Below, one piece after another: positions 11,854-23,323 of a stretch of 64,000 nucleotides of DNA. Under the pieces are notes generated by a model that saw nothing but the letters and a program-made list of their open reading frames with translations, made no database searches and was not told the origin of the DNA. How positions within the stretch are numbered: the first letter of the stretch is position 1; every line of letters starts with the position of its first letter. The stretch covers positions 1,674,001 to 1,738,000 of the forward strand of contig JASJZC010000004.1 in the NCBI GenBank assembly GCA_037178855.1, in the 5' to 3' direction. The DNA comes from Oscheius sp. JU75 (taxonomy: Eukaryota > Nematoda > Chromadorea > Rhabditida > Rhabditidae). The position numbers and the translations under genes were made by a program.

Positions 11854-11989
11854 TTTTCGAAGTTTTTTTGTTTAAAAACTCGCTGCTAACAGCTCATCTT
11901 TGTTAAATTTCATTTAAATAACATAAACATGTTTGAACAAGTAACTTTGTTCCGCCCTTCATTTTCCAAATGTTTGCTCAAACAAACAG

Positions 11990-12664
11990 CTAGCAGTTGC
12001 CGGTCAACCCGAAGCAGCATGTTCCATACTCTCTCCAACAGGTTTTCCAACAACTCTCCTCCGGATCGGGCTGCTGTTTCTTTGTCGGATTCGTAGAAAC
12101 CATTGGCTTCGGTTGGGTGGTAATCGGCTGAACTTTCTGCCCCCGTCTTTCGGCCAAAGTCGAGTTTGGCGAGTTCTAAAAAGATTGTCTTTACAGCGCA
12201 AGAACTTACAGTTCCAGCAGAGGTCTCTGATTTGTGAGGAATGAGGCCGTTCGGAACAGTTGGTGGTTCTCCTGCTGATTTTTCCTTTTCGGTGAATGGC
12301 GGGAGAGAAACCACACCCCCCTCTTTTTGGAACGAGACTGGAGGTTCTGGGGCTAGAATATATTGCTTGTTGAAGACAGAAAACTACTTTTGGGACAGCA
12401 GGTGCAGGGCTTGTTTCGCATCAACACATAAATATCGTCGTCCTCGATGTCCAACATGAACTCGTGATTCATGCTAAGTCCGTGGGCGAATAACCTTATA
12501 TTCGGGTAAAGGTATCAAACATTTTCTCACCATTTCAGAACAGATTCCTGACGTTGTTCTCGTGAAATCCCATCGAAGTTGGTTTTCGGCATAGCCACTG
12601 CCAGTACAGCTGATAGCTCGTCGTCTGTCATCCTCATTACTCGACGAGTAACGCGCGAAGACAT
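11990..12664 (-). CDS. Small acidic protein with Cys-rich C-terminus, unknown
   Basis: ATG 12664-12662 lies one base after the acceptor TTGGTTCAG. Four exons agree in phase. The N-terminus is MSSRVTRRVMRMTDDELSAV, then LFAHGLSMNHEFMLDIEDDD, a Cys cluster (KPCTCCPK), a Pro/Ser-rich middle and a tail (CWKTCWREYGTCCFGLTGNC) with five Cys in the last 20 residues. There is no signal peptide, so the Cys tail may be a lipidation or metal site rather than disulphides. I recognise no family. It is tail-to-tail with the ZCCHC8-like gene. Confidence 0.6.
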
Positions 12665-13231
12665 TCTGAACCAAGAACGGAGGGAATCGAAGAGGTCAGG
12701 AAAGAAATCACTTGGGCTTCAAAGGTATACCCACGCTCCCTTGAAAGTCTGAAAGAGGGAACAAGTCGGACAAAGCCCGTGTTTTGCTCTCTAATCTCAA
12801 CATGGTCGAAAAGAGAGTAGGACATAAAATCAATAGAATTCGGAGGTAACTGATCCGACCCAACAGTCAACCATTGTGATCTGTTTGTGACAAACAGGCA
12901 CCAAGCTGCGACAAAATAGGGCCCCGAAGATATATATTGGACTTTGTGGATCGGGATAATAACTGACTAGTTGGGTATTATAGCCAGTCTGGTTCAATCG
13001 AGAGGGCGAATCAGTTCAGACGCGAAGACATCACATAAAGGTAAACGACGGTGTGAGTCATGAAGAGAGGAAGGGTCAAATTGTAATGGAAAGTGAATGT
13101 AATCATTAGCCTCGAAGGGGAGAGAAGCATTTTTTTGTGCATAAGAGAGACGGCCGGCAAAGAATAGAGAGGGGAACAAAACTCGCCTCGCATAATCCTC
13201 GAAAACCATCGACGCCTCGTATTATACAAAT
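12665..13231. other. Intergenic, no gene seen
   Basis: This stretch holds the upstream region of the Cys-tailed gene and AT-rich runs such as GATATATATTGG near 12930. Reading frames here lack splice-supported continuity on either strand. Confidence 0.4.
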
Positions 13232-13406
13232 ATGGAAGTGGTCGTGAGTGGACGAAGGGAAGTGGGGCTACCTCAACAAGTCGTTTGCGTCATCTACCCA
13301 AGTGCTTCTGCAAGTACGTTTTATTATTTTACCACAGGCACAACGAAATAGTAAACTTACAGGTCCAGCTGGACGCACAGTTCTGAGTGAAATACGCGAA
13401 CTATAG
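13232..13406 (+). CDS. Possible 41-residue micropeptide, two exons
   Basis: ATG at 13232 opens an 82-base exon (MEVVVSGRREVGLPQQVVCV...). It ends A|GTACGT, and a TTACAG acceptor at 13361-13362 leads to a second exon ending in TAG at 13404-13406. The join keeps the frame (ASPAGRTVLSEIREL). Good donor and acceptor motifs with frame agreement are the only support, and the peptide resembles nothing I know. It could equally be chance. Confidence 0.3.
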
Positions 13407-13674
13407 CGTGTGTGGATAAAATTTAAAGAAGAGGGTATTTTGGAAACAATTTGAAAGAGAGTGAGAAGATAGTGCTATGAACAAGCTATAAAATACTATA
13501 TACTTCTACTGTGAAAGGGGAAAAATGAGTTTGTACTCGCATGAATCTAAAATATGGTGGTGTAGATGGGTGATAAAGGAATTTTACAAAAACTAGTAAG
13601 AATTAGGAGTTGAGATATCGAGTCGGGGAGAAAAATCTACACAGAAGGATCTATAAAATTGGAAAAACTGTTTT
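13407..13674. other. Intergenic, 3' flank of the KH-domain gene
   Basis: AT-rich sequence with no coding frame seen. It probably holds the 3' UTR and polyadenylation site of the minus-strand KH gene. Confidence 0.4.
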
Positions 13675-15549
13675 TCAAGCAGCGGAGCGAAGCACACGAC
13701 GCCGATACTCCTCGTTGATGAGCTTTTCCATCATGGCACGGCACTTCTTCACGGCAGTAGAATCGCCGAAGAGACTGAATTCGAGTTGATAACACCTATA
13801 GAAAGCGTGTCCTACTTGAGAAGACGCATTCCATCTGGTGAGGAGACAGGATCTTTCCGTTCCATTTGAACACGACAGCGAGAAAAGTTCTGGATCTCCG
13901 TCAGCATTCTAGCCTTTGGTCCAATGACGGCGCCGACAATCCGCTCGGGTATCTGAATCTTCGAGTTAGAAGAACAGTTCACGAGAGCTACCTTCAGCTG
14001 CACGTAGTCGGGAAAGACGAATTCCTCGATAATGGTGCTAGCGTAGTCGGTACCGTCGGACAATACAGTAGTCTCGTTCATCAACACATCGAGAATTGCC
14101 CGATTGATCGGAATCGTGTCAGGAGGCATATCGGATGTAGCTTCACCATCTTCTTGAAGAAACATCACGTAGCTACCATTACCAGTAGAATTGGGAGGTG
14201 AGTTGGACGGAGGCGGACCGCCGAGAAGTCCGAAATTCTGCATTCCAACGCTTACAGCAAGCTCGAGAGCATTGAATTTCGCTAGAGTCTAAAAAATATG
14301 GTATATATCAAAGTGGTCGCGGAAATACCTTGATGGCGTTGATTGCTTCATTAATAACATTTTCAGTGCAGTGAACGGCACGTAGAATGGAGATGAAGGA
14401 TAAAATGTACTTGTTCAGCTTGGAAGAATCCATCGTGGTATCATTATTGTTGAAAAAATTAGTCGATCCGTTCGGTGAAAGAGGGAAGGTGAATGAGGGA
14501 TCAACTTTGGAAGGAGTTTGAGAGACGGAGTTCCTCTTAGTCCCGTTTCTCTGAATTCAGGGAATGACTGCCTGGAGGCAAACATGCTTACCAGGAAGTG
14601 ATGGTCCAGTTTGGCAATCTCGCAAATGTGGTAGGGATCGCGAGAAATGGTTTCCAACAGAATCTCAACACCATGTCTGGCATTCTGAAAAAAAACAACA
14701 ACAATGGAAAAGAGAGCAGAACAGGAGTGTACCATGATAGAGTCGTGAGCGATGACTAGAAGACGCTCGTTGACGACAGTGCCATCCTCGTAGGACAAGA
14801 GATTCGGGAAAAGATGAGCATAACAACCAGCATTTTCGCGAACAGCCTCGAAGGTGTTCTCGTTGTTCATCAGCTCCGCAGCGCTATTAGGCACAATTAT
14901 GCGTATCTAGAATCGATCATTAGGGACTGTCAAGAGCATACCTCATAAGTTGTTGCGTCTTCCACGGAGAAAACGTCCTTCCGGTTGGCCTTAGGACAAC
15001 GTTCCTTCACGTGAGAGGTAATGCGTTCGGTAACATTAAGCACGGAGCATAGGCGTCCTTTTAGAATAACGACCCGATCACTGGACCCAGCGTATGCGAA
15101 TTCACGAGGAACAATGTTCACGTAACATTCGTGCTGCAGAGTACGCATGAAGAAGCCTCCTTTTCCGATCAGAGGTCCAACAGCACCAGAAGGAATAAGA
15201 ACCTTTATAGCCACACGAGCTGAAAATCATCATTTTAGAAAAACGTGCACAGCAAGTATTACCTTCCGGGTTGATAGTCTTTTTGAAGAAATCTGCATCT
15301 ACGCTAAGATTGGTGAGGTTCTCCTGAAGTTCAACACAAGAATTCGGAGACATATGAGGGAAATCCGTCGAATTGGAAAACTAAAAATAAAACTGGTGGG
15401 GAGAACTAAATACAAGAACTTACCAATGAGCCAAAGTGCACGGGCGACATATAATTGATGAATGAACTAGGAGGCGTGAATGTATAAGCCTCATCCACAG
15501 AATCATCGGTGACCAGAGCGTGAAGTCGCTCCACGATGTCGGAATCCAT
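13675..15549 (-). CDS. Nova/PCBP-like KH-domain RNA-binding protein
   Basis: ATG 15549-15547 (MDSDIVERLHALVTDDSVDE) and stop at 13677-13675. The first KH domain is clear: IKVLIPSGAVGPLIGKGG, with the GxxG loop as GKGG. A helical middle part follows. A second KH domain (KIQIPERIVGAVIGPKARML) has GPKA where GxxG is expected and ends near KKCRAMMEKLINEEYRRRV. The first KH is closest to Nova proteins, which bind YCAY clusters and control splicing. The degenerate second loop should weaken RNA binding there. It shares a 377-base divergent promoter region with beta-tubulin. Confidence 0.7.
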
Positions 15550-15926
15550 GCCTGAAGACTTTGATCAAAAATGGCACCGAGATCTAAGAAAAAGGCTAGA
15601 AGTGAAATACAGTGCGAGTAAGATTTAGCTCCTTGTCTGATGACTAGCTCTGGACAAACGGTTCCCCCCAACAGTCGGTAAAAACACTGAAAAAGCGACT
15701 AGCCCAAAAAAGAGGAAAATTTTTTAAATGCGTACACAAATCGCGGTGCGGCCGAGATTACGGTAGGATCTAGAGACGAATGAAGCAAATCTACAGATCC
15801 ACAGAAAATGCGGGAAGGGTCGGTTTTCGTCCACTTTTTCCCGTGCTCTCATTATATTCTCGTTGCCTGTAAATTATCCTGCTTACTTTCCTCTTCATTC
15901 GTTCCGGTCTCATGCTTACATTTTAG
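15550..15926. promoter_or_regulatory. Bidirectional promoter region, KH gene and beta-tubulin
   Basis: This is the only sequence between two divergent start codons, so it must carry both promoters or outron promoters. It ends in TTACATTTTAG directly against the tubulin ATG, which reads as a trans-splice acceptor with no extra leader bases. No known factor site was identified with confidence. Confidence 0.5.
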
Positions 15927-17521
<1,595 letters not shown>

Positions 17522-17790
17522 TCACATGCGTTTGTTGCAATTTATTTTATTCCACAGTAAATTCATTGTGTTCATTTTTCCTGTCAGGGTTGGCATATAG
17601 ATATAATAGAGACTAACCGATCTTTATCTTTTCTCGTCTTCGTGTTTATCGTATTTGCAAGAACAATGAGCGATAAATGACAAAAGCATCATTTGTGAAG
17701 TAGTTTATTGCTGATAAAGGTCGTTCAAGGTATCACAAGAACTGGTCACTCGGATAATGTACAAAAACTCGTCTTAAAAGCGCCCTGTTT

Positions 17791-19497
17791 TCACTTCCCA
17801 AAACCCGAAGCGGCTCTTCGTCTCGATGGCCTCTCGATGCTACCCGGTCCATCGAAGCACTCCCTACAAAATGACAGTCATTGAATCAATTATAAACAAA
17901 CCCTGGGGTAGACATGGTCATACTCCTGCTGCCAGGATAGGTGATAGAAACGGATGAGCTGACTACTCCTTTTGAGGGAAAAGACTTGACCGGACTGGTC
18001 GGAGACAGTACTGGAGATCCCTGAGACGCTCGTCTCCGTTGTTGAGCTGTCGCCATGGCATCTCTCAGCCGATAGTTCCGGAGCTAAGCCCTTGGAATGT
18101 ACAAAAGACGACACAATACCTGTGCTGATAGATGCGCCACGGTCTGATTCCTGTCGTTTAATTCACTTGACAGTTGTCTGATGCGGTCAGCCTGGACATC
18201 GTTCTGCTCCTTCAGACGATCAATGGTCAACTTGACCTTTGTCTCTACATTAGTCGCTTGGTCATTCTTCAGTTTCAACTGCTGAAAACGGTTCTGTTGC
18301 TGAATCAATCGCGAAACCAAACCTCTTCGAGTTGCTTGATAGCCTCTTCATAGAGCGTGATCTTGGCCTTGAGCTCCTTCAACTCTTCGATATCTTGAAC
18401 AATCAGCACTGGTTTCTTGGCATCTGACCCCCAATGTTCTCATGTATCTTCTCAAAAACTGACCTTTGCAGAGTCCCTGAAACCGCTCAACCTCCTTGTG
18501 CAGGAACTTCAACATGGATTCGTTACTATCTTGAAGATAGCGAATCTGTTCCTTCTCGTGGGCTATCCAGCGCTGATCACTTTCTCTCCGATCCTCGATC
18601 AGACGTCGTCTCAATTCTTCTTCGAACTGAAATACACACTAGAAGAAGAGATTAGAAAGAAGAAAACATGGTGAGCGTGGTTGGATCATGGTGTAAAAAG
18701 TGAGCTGACAACAGGTGGCAGAGAGAAAAGAGCGAGATTTGTGGTGTACTTTGGGAAGATCAGAGAATAAAAAGAAATGTTGTCTGTTTGTCACAGCAAG
18801 CATTCTACAGATAATATATGTCCTGGGGCCGTGGCATCAGAGCTATTTTTTTAGAACCTATCCTAGAACAGGTCACCAAATAGGCACAAGACTGCTTCCC
18901 AGGAGTCATTTGCTCTACTGAGACCAAGAGCTCGAACTACAGATTCCTTTAAAACAAAATTCCTTGTTTTCCTCACACAACCCCGAGCAACTGACTCTTT
19001 CCCTGCGCGTGTCTTATGTCATTCTCTGCTGCTGACCAGCTTGAGTTCTTTCAAAAGCGCGTGGTCTGTTCAGCGTGACCAGAAGTCACCTTTCTGGCTA
19101 TTTTTGAGTTGGTAAAAATGTCCACGTCTTCCAGATCTTCAGACAGACTTCTTTCCTCGTGAATCCTCTCCAGCTGCTCTCCTATCTCTGGAGTCAAATT
19201 CTCTTCGGAAGTGCATTCGGACAAGTCCAGATCGCAATCGGGTGTCTTTCGAAGAGAGTTTCCTGCAGAAGTATAGTAGATATAGTATATATATACCAAA
19301 CCGAAAAGAAAAGTTCCCTTGCTGAGAGTCTCATCTTCGATCGTCTCATCCTCGCTCATTTCTTTACTATGTTCCCTACTCGAAATGGTTGGCTGCTCTT
19401 CATGGACATTGAGAGCGAGATGTACTGAATCAGTCATTGGACAAGAGACGGAAAGAGACCTACGTGGCTGATGCTTGATAGCTAGTCCGGCTGACAT
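17791..19497 (-). CDS. CCDC92-like coiled-coil protein
   Basis: ATG 19497-19495 (MSAGLAIKHQPRR) and stop 17793-17791 (ASGFGK end). An acidic N-terminal part (NVHEEQPTISSREHSKE, LDLSECTSEENLTPEIGEQL) is followed, after an intron of about 450 bases, by a coiled coil (FEEELRRRLIEDRRESDQRW). The CCDC92-type signature comes next (SMLKFLHKEVERFQGLC and QLSSELNDRNQTVAHLSAQ), then a Ser/Thr-rich tail. CCDC92 proteins associate with centrioles and ciliary structures in mammals. The match rests on two short blocks in the right order. Exon 1 might extend further upstream. Confidence 0.6.
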
Positions 19498-20935
19498 CTC
19501 GACCAAATGGCGACGGTACAGCTAAAACCTCGGTCAATTAGAGAGGGAATGATTTAATTCGAGAATTGCCGGGAGAGAAAGAAAGAGAGAGAGATAGAGA
19601 CAACAGACTGAACTTATAACTGAAAGGATATGTCTGCCTCGACTCTAGAGACATCTGTCCCAGTAGAAAAAAAGGAAGCAGTTGTAGTTGGAACAGAGTC
19701 TGCTTTTTGAACTGAAACCGGCAAGCCGCGTGTTTCTTGTTGTATTGGTAACGAGTTCAGAGTGAGAGTAATCAATGGAAAAGGTCTCTGTGAGTGTTCA
19801 AAAAGGAAGTCAAACAGAACCCGTCGTCATCATAACCCAATCGAAATTTATGAGAGAAAAAAAGGGAACTTGTCAGTTTCGGCGAAGCAATAGACCTTTA
19901 TTTATGGCCAACCTGGTGGCTGGGAACAAGCTTCGGAATTCCCATAAGGCGGAAAGGGATTCTGCTTTGCAAAAGAGACGAATCGATTGAAGGAAGGCTT
20001 ATGTGTGTGGCATGTCCAAATGCGGGAGAGTGAAGAGCGGGAAGGGAGTAAGAACAGCTGACCAAAGTTGCGTCACGGATACGAATTTACAAAGTGACGG
20101 GGAAGAAAACAGGTTCTGTTTGTCTGCACGACTCATTCCAGCTGTCTCGTAACCATAGCTCCCAAAACTTGACCGCTCTTCAAAACGAAAACAGCCTCGT
20201 GATTGAATTTTAAGCGAACGGAAGAATGTAATTTGAGAGTGGGCAAAGAGAACTTTTATAGCCGACAAACCAGTTCTCGGGAGTAAAAGGAATAGAGAGA
20301 GGGGATGGCTTTTTATCTATAATTGATGCGAGGAGGCCGCCATGGGGGATCATCGGAGGGCGAGAGTCACAAATGAGAGGACGATTAGAAGCGCAAGATA
20401 AAGGAGAGAGGGAGAGGGAACTGCGCAATGGAGTGTCCGGTTGCAGGTGGGAAAGAAACTGCTCGCGTTTTGAATAGGCGAGAGAGATTGGGACAGTTGG
20501 TTTGCTCAAGAGAAAGTGTCTTGTAGGAGGAACTGAACCAGACATAAACTGGAACGTTTTCGTAGATTTGTGATTCTAGTCTTTTGAAGTGATGTTTCTT
20601 TGATCAACATTCTTGAGTTTATGCAAGTGATTCATACTTCAGAATTTTACGCGGCGGGATGAATAGTAGGGAACTGTTTGACAAATGATCGTAGATTTTA
20701 GCAATTTCAGTTGTCTACTGTCATTGACTACCAGTCGTCTCCGATGGCTTCGCCGTCCTTTTGCCTTCAGTTTTCATTGGCAGCTAACGCCGCTTCGTAG
20801 AAACAAAAACTCACAGTGGCTTCCTTGGGGCAAAAGCCAAGTTCTAGAGCACACCCAAAGTTCACTTTCCACCCAATTTAAGCAATAACTATTACTGTAC
20901 AACAAAACTTCTGGACAACATATTTGACTCGATTC
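19498..20935. other. Intergenic, no supported gene
   Basis: Contains a GA-rich run near 19574-19600 and a 111-codon minus-strand frame (20545-20210, MSGSVPPTRHFLLSKPTVPI...) rich in Ser, Pro and Leu with no splice support. It may include distant promoter or 5' exon sequence of the CCDC92-like gene. Confidence 0.4.
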
Positions 20936-21025
20936 TGTTTCGTGTACTCGGACAAACAAATAAACAAACAAAACAGCCTAAACAGAGTCCGCCACAGAAA
21001 CCATCGCGTTTAGATAGTAAAGATA
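20936..21025 (+). repeat. Dispersed repeat, copy 1
   Basis: About 90 bases beginning TGTTTCGTGTACTCGGACAA and ending GTTTAGATAGTAAAGATAT. A clearly related copy lies at 26895-26975 in the same orientation, sharing TGTTTCGTG, ACAAACAA.TAAACA, AAACAGAGT.CGCCAC and TTTAGATAGTA.AGAT. Neither copy is in a coding frame. It could be a small non-coding RNA gene or a fragment of a transposon. Confidence 0.55.
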
Positions 21026-21667
21026 TCAGTGGACAAGAGCCATATTTACCATGCGGTTTCATGCCAAGAGAACTCTAAGTGAGTATCTGTAAGACGGTTC
21101 GAAGATTGAAGGTACTCCGTTACTCACAATGTGAAGTCCTTTCCTGAAACTCATACTGTGAGAGTCAAGAGGGCTCAGAGAATTCCTCAACAGAAGACAG
21201 AAATATCAATTGATTTCCGAAAAGCATGAAACCTATTCTTTTTCACTAAACTTTCGTTCTTTGGTCTGCCTCAAGGCCAAGTGGTCCTCACGAAGGCTGA
21301 AACAAGCTGAAACCGGGAAGGGTCGTCTTCAATTTCTTCCCCACTTTGTATGATCAGATTCCTTCCACACATAGGCAAAGGTGACAGACAGCCTTTGTCA
21401 GAGTTCAGTAGTTTACAGCTCAAACAACATCCGAGGACAGCCACAGTTTTTCCAGTCTGAATCAGTGAGAGTCTGCCGATAAGAGAAACACCTTTTTTCA
21501 AAGTCGAGCCCATAAATATTGGTAAAATGAGCGTGAGAGTAGTCGCTTAACCCATATCTGTCTCTCCGTTCCCGAAGAATGTGGGTTAGGCGGCGGCCTT
21601 GTCACTGATACTCCCCGAACGATGTCCAACTTGACAGTCCTAACCTACTGTTTTTCTTCGCACAAGT

Positions 21668-22601
21668 TCACTTTCGTCTCTTTGGTAAAAAGCTGTTTTG
21701 CACCACCTTCTCCCACTGAATCGGGCTCGTTAGATTGATATTTTGGTCGAGGTATCTGTTTATCCAGAAGTTATCCCTAAAATAATAGTCTGATCGGTAA
21801 GACCTCCAAGAGAAACTTACCGTCTCCCTGACATCATTCTCTTCCTCCCAAGAAACATCTTTTCTTGTACTCTCATTGTCTTCAACTCGTGAAATATTCA
21901 CGCCTTCATAAGAGCCTAATGCTCCCTCGGAATGTTCTCGTTACAGCGAGTAATTTCTAATTTTCTCTCGACTTGTTATTAGAGATCCGTTGAAATGTCA
22001 ACATTTGGTCTGATTGAAAGAAGGGCAGCAGAGTTCAGTCTCCATTCATACGGACCCACTGTATGTTTTTACACTCCTAATCCTATTCACTGTAGCAAAA
22101 GACCTTATCCTCCCAGATTTCTTCTAAAATAGAAGAACAATCTTCTCTCGAAAAAACGAAAGTTCCATTCGGTTAGGTGCGAGTCTACGCAGTTTCCCGA
22201 TGACTAAAGTACATTTGAAAATGGCTAGTCACTTTTGAAGTTTGGTCACAATCTCCTTCAATGTACGAAATCTTCCAAAGGAAGGCAGATAAGCTCTTGA
22301 TATCACTCCTAGTTCTCGTACTTCCTCTCTTTTTAGCAACTATGAATGTTACCAATTTCTCAGAGATCTTCCCCTCAATCTGTTTACCCCAGCTTCAAAA
22401 TTCCTGTCTAATCGAGGGTTATCCCGGACCTCACAACAGTAATTAGACTAATTAGAATTGTGATAGTCGAGTCTGTACACCAGTTCCCTCATCTCCCGTT
22501 ATAATGAGGTTTCTTCTCCCGAGGACCGGCTCCCTCTGACCGAGATCTTCATGCCACGATGCCTCTCTTCGTATTTCCTCTTCGTCTCCCGTTTCACACA
22601 T
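21668..22601 (-). CDS. Weak multi-exon gene candidate
   Basis: Several minus-strand segments read like exons. ATG 22601-22599 opens MCETGDEEEIRREASWHEDL. A donor near 22475 and an acceptor near 22430 would join this in frame to VRDNPRLDRNFEAGVNRLRG. Further down, after an acceptor at about 21922, SYEGVNISRVEDNESTRKDV leads into DNFWINRYLDQNINLTSPIQ and a stop at 21668. I could not find a phase-consistent link across 21922-22350. Function unknown. Confidence 0.25.
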
Positions 22602-23323
22602 TTCCTACGTCATGCCTACTCTGTCATGACTACCGTCTCAGAGATTGTAGGAGCTGCTTTGTGGCTGTCGCTCCACTCGCAATTCTCCTCAAGAAAAACC
22701 CTCGAGATTAGAAAGTATGTTGTTGGCGATGCTGGTTTGACTCACAATTCCGTTTTCGTAGCCATATTCTAATACGTACCCGCGTCAAGAGTTGCTTTAA
22801 CTCTTACATTCTGAGGCTTAGAGTACACTGCTTTGAAGACTCTCCAGTAGAAGACCAAGTTTTTGCAAAACACCTAATTGGTGCGAAGCAAACTTTGATG
22901 AAACAGTAACAGACTTGAGAGTAGATCTCCTACAGTACCTACTTCCAATGTACCCTAACAGTAAATAACATTTCACATTTTTCATGATCCCGTCGACCTT
23001 CCGATCTGCTACATTTTCTCGTCATCACCTCGTGCACCTGCACAGCTTTTCCCAATTTCCCCTCTTACCTCGCATTTCCTCTGTCCTCTCGAGAATCCCC
23101 ACCCTACTCTGAGTTTAAGCTATGTGTGAACTGGTCGTTCACGATCTAGTTGCGTGTGTTCCCTCTCACATTCTTGAAAGTGGGAGTGACAGTGATTATC
23201 CATCTCTTCTTGGTCTTACTCCCGCGTTATGCTCTTTGTTCCGAAAGACTTCCTGTAGCTTAGAGTTTGTAATCGCGTTACTCGCGTAATCTCTTCCTCC
23301 TTTTGAACAGTTCCAGTTTCAGA
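22602..23323. other. Upstream region of the EF-hand gene
   Basis: Pyrimidine-rich on the plus strand, with no supported exon. It ends with CCAGTTTCAG one base before the EF-hand gene's ATG, a likely trans-splice or leader acceptor. Confidence 0.4.

Noticed and set aside
20210-20545. 111-codon minus-strand frame starting with ATG
   Set aside because: Low-complexity Ser/Pro/Leu composition with no splice signals or recognisable motif; probably chance in purine-rich sequence.
22261-22446. 61-codon plus-strand frame with a hydrophobic start (MYEIFQRKADKLLISLLVLV)
   Set aside because: No acceptor before the ATG and no conserved features; it overlaps the weak minus-strand candidate. A signal-like stretch alone is not enough.
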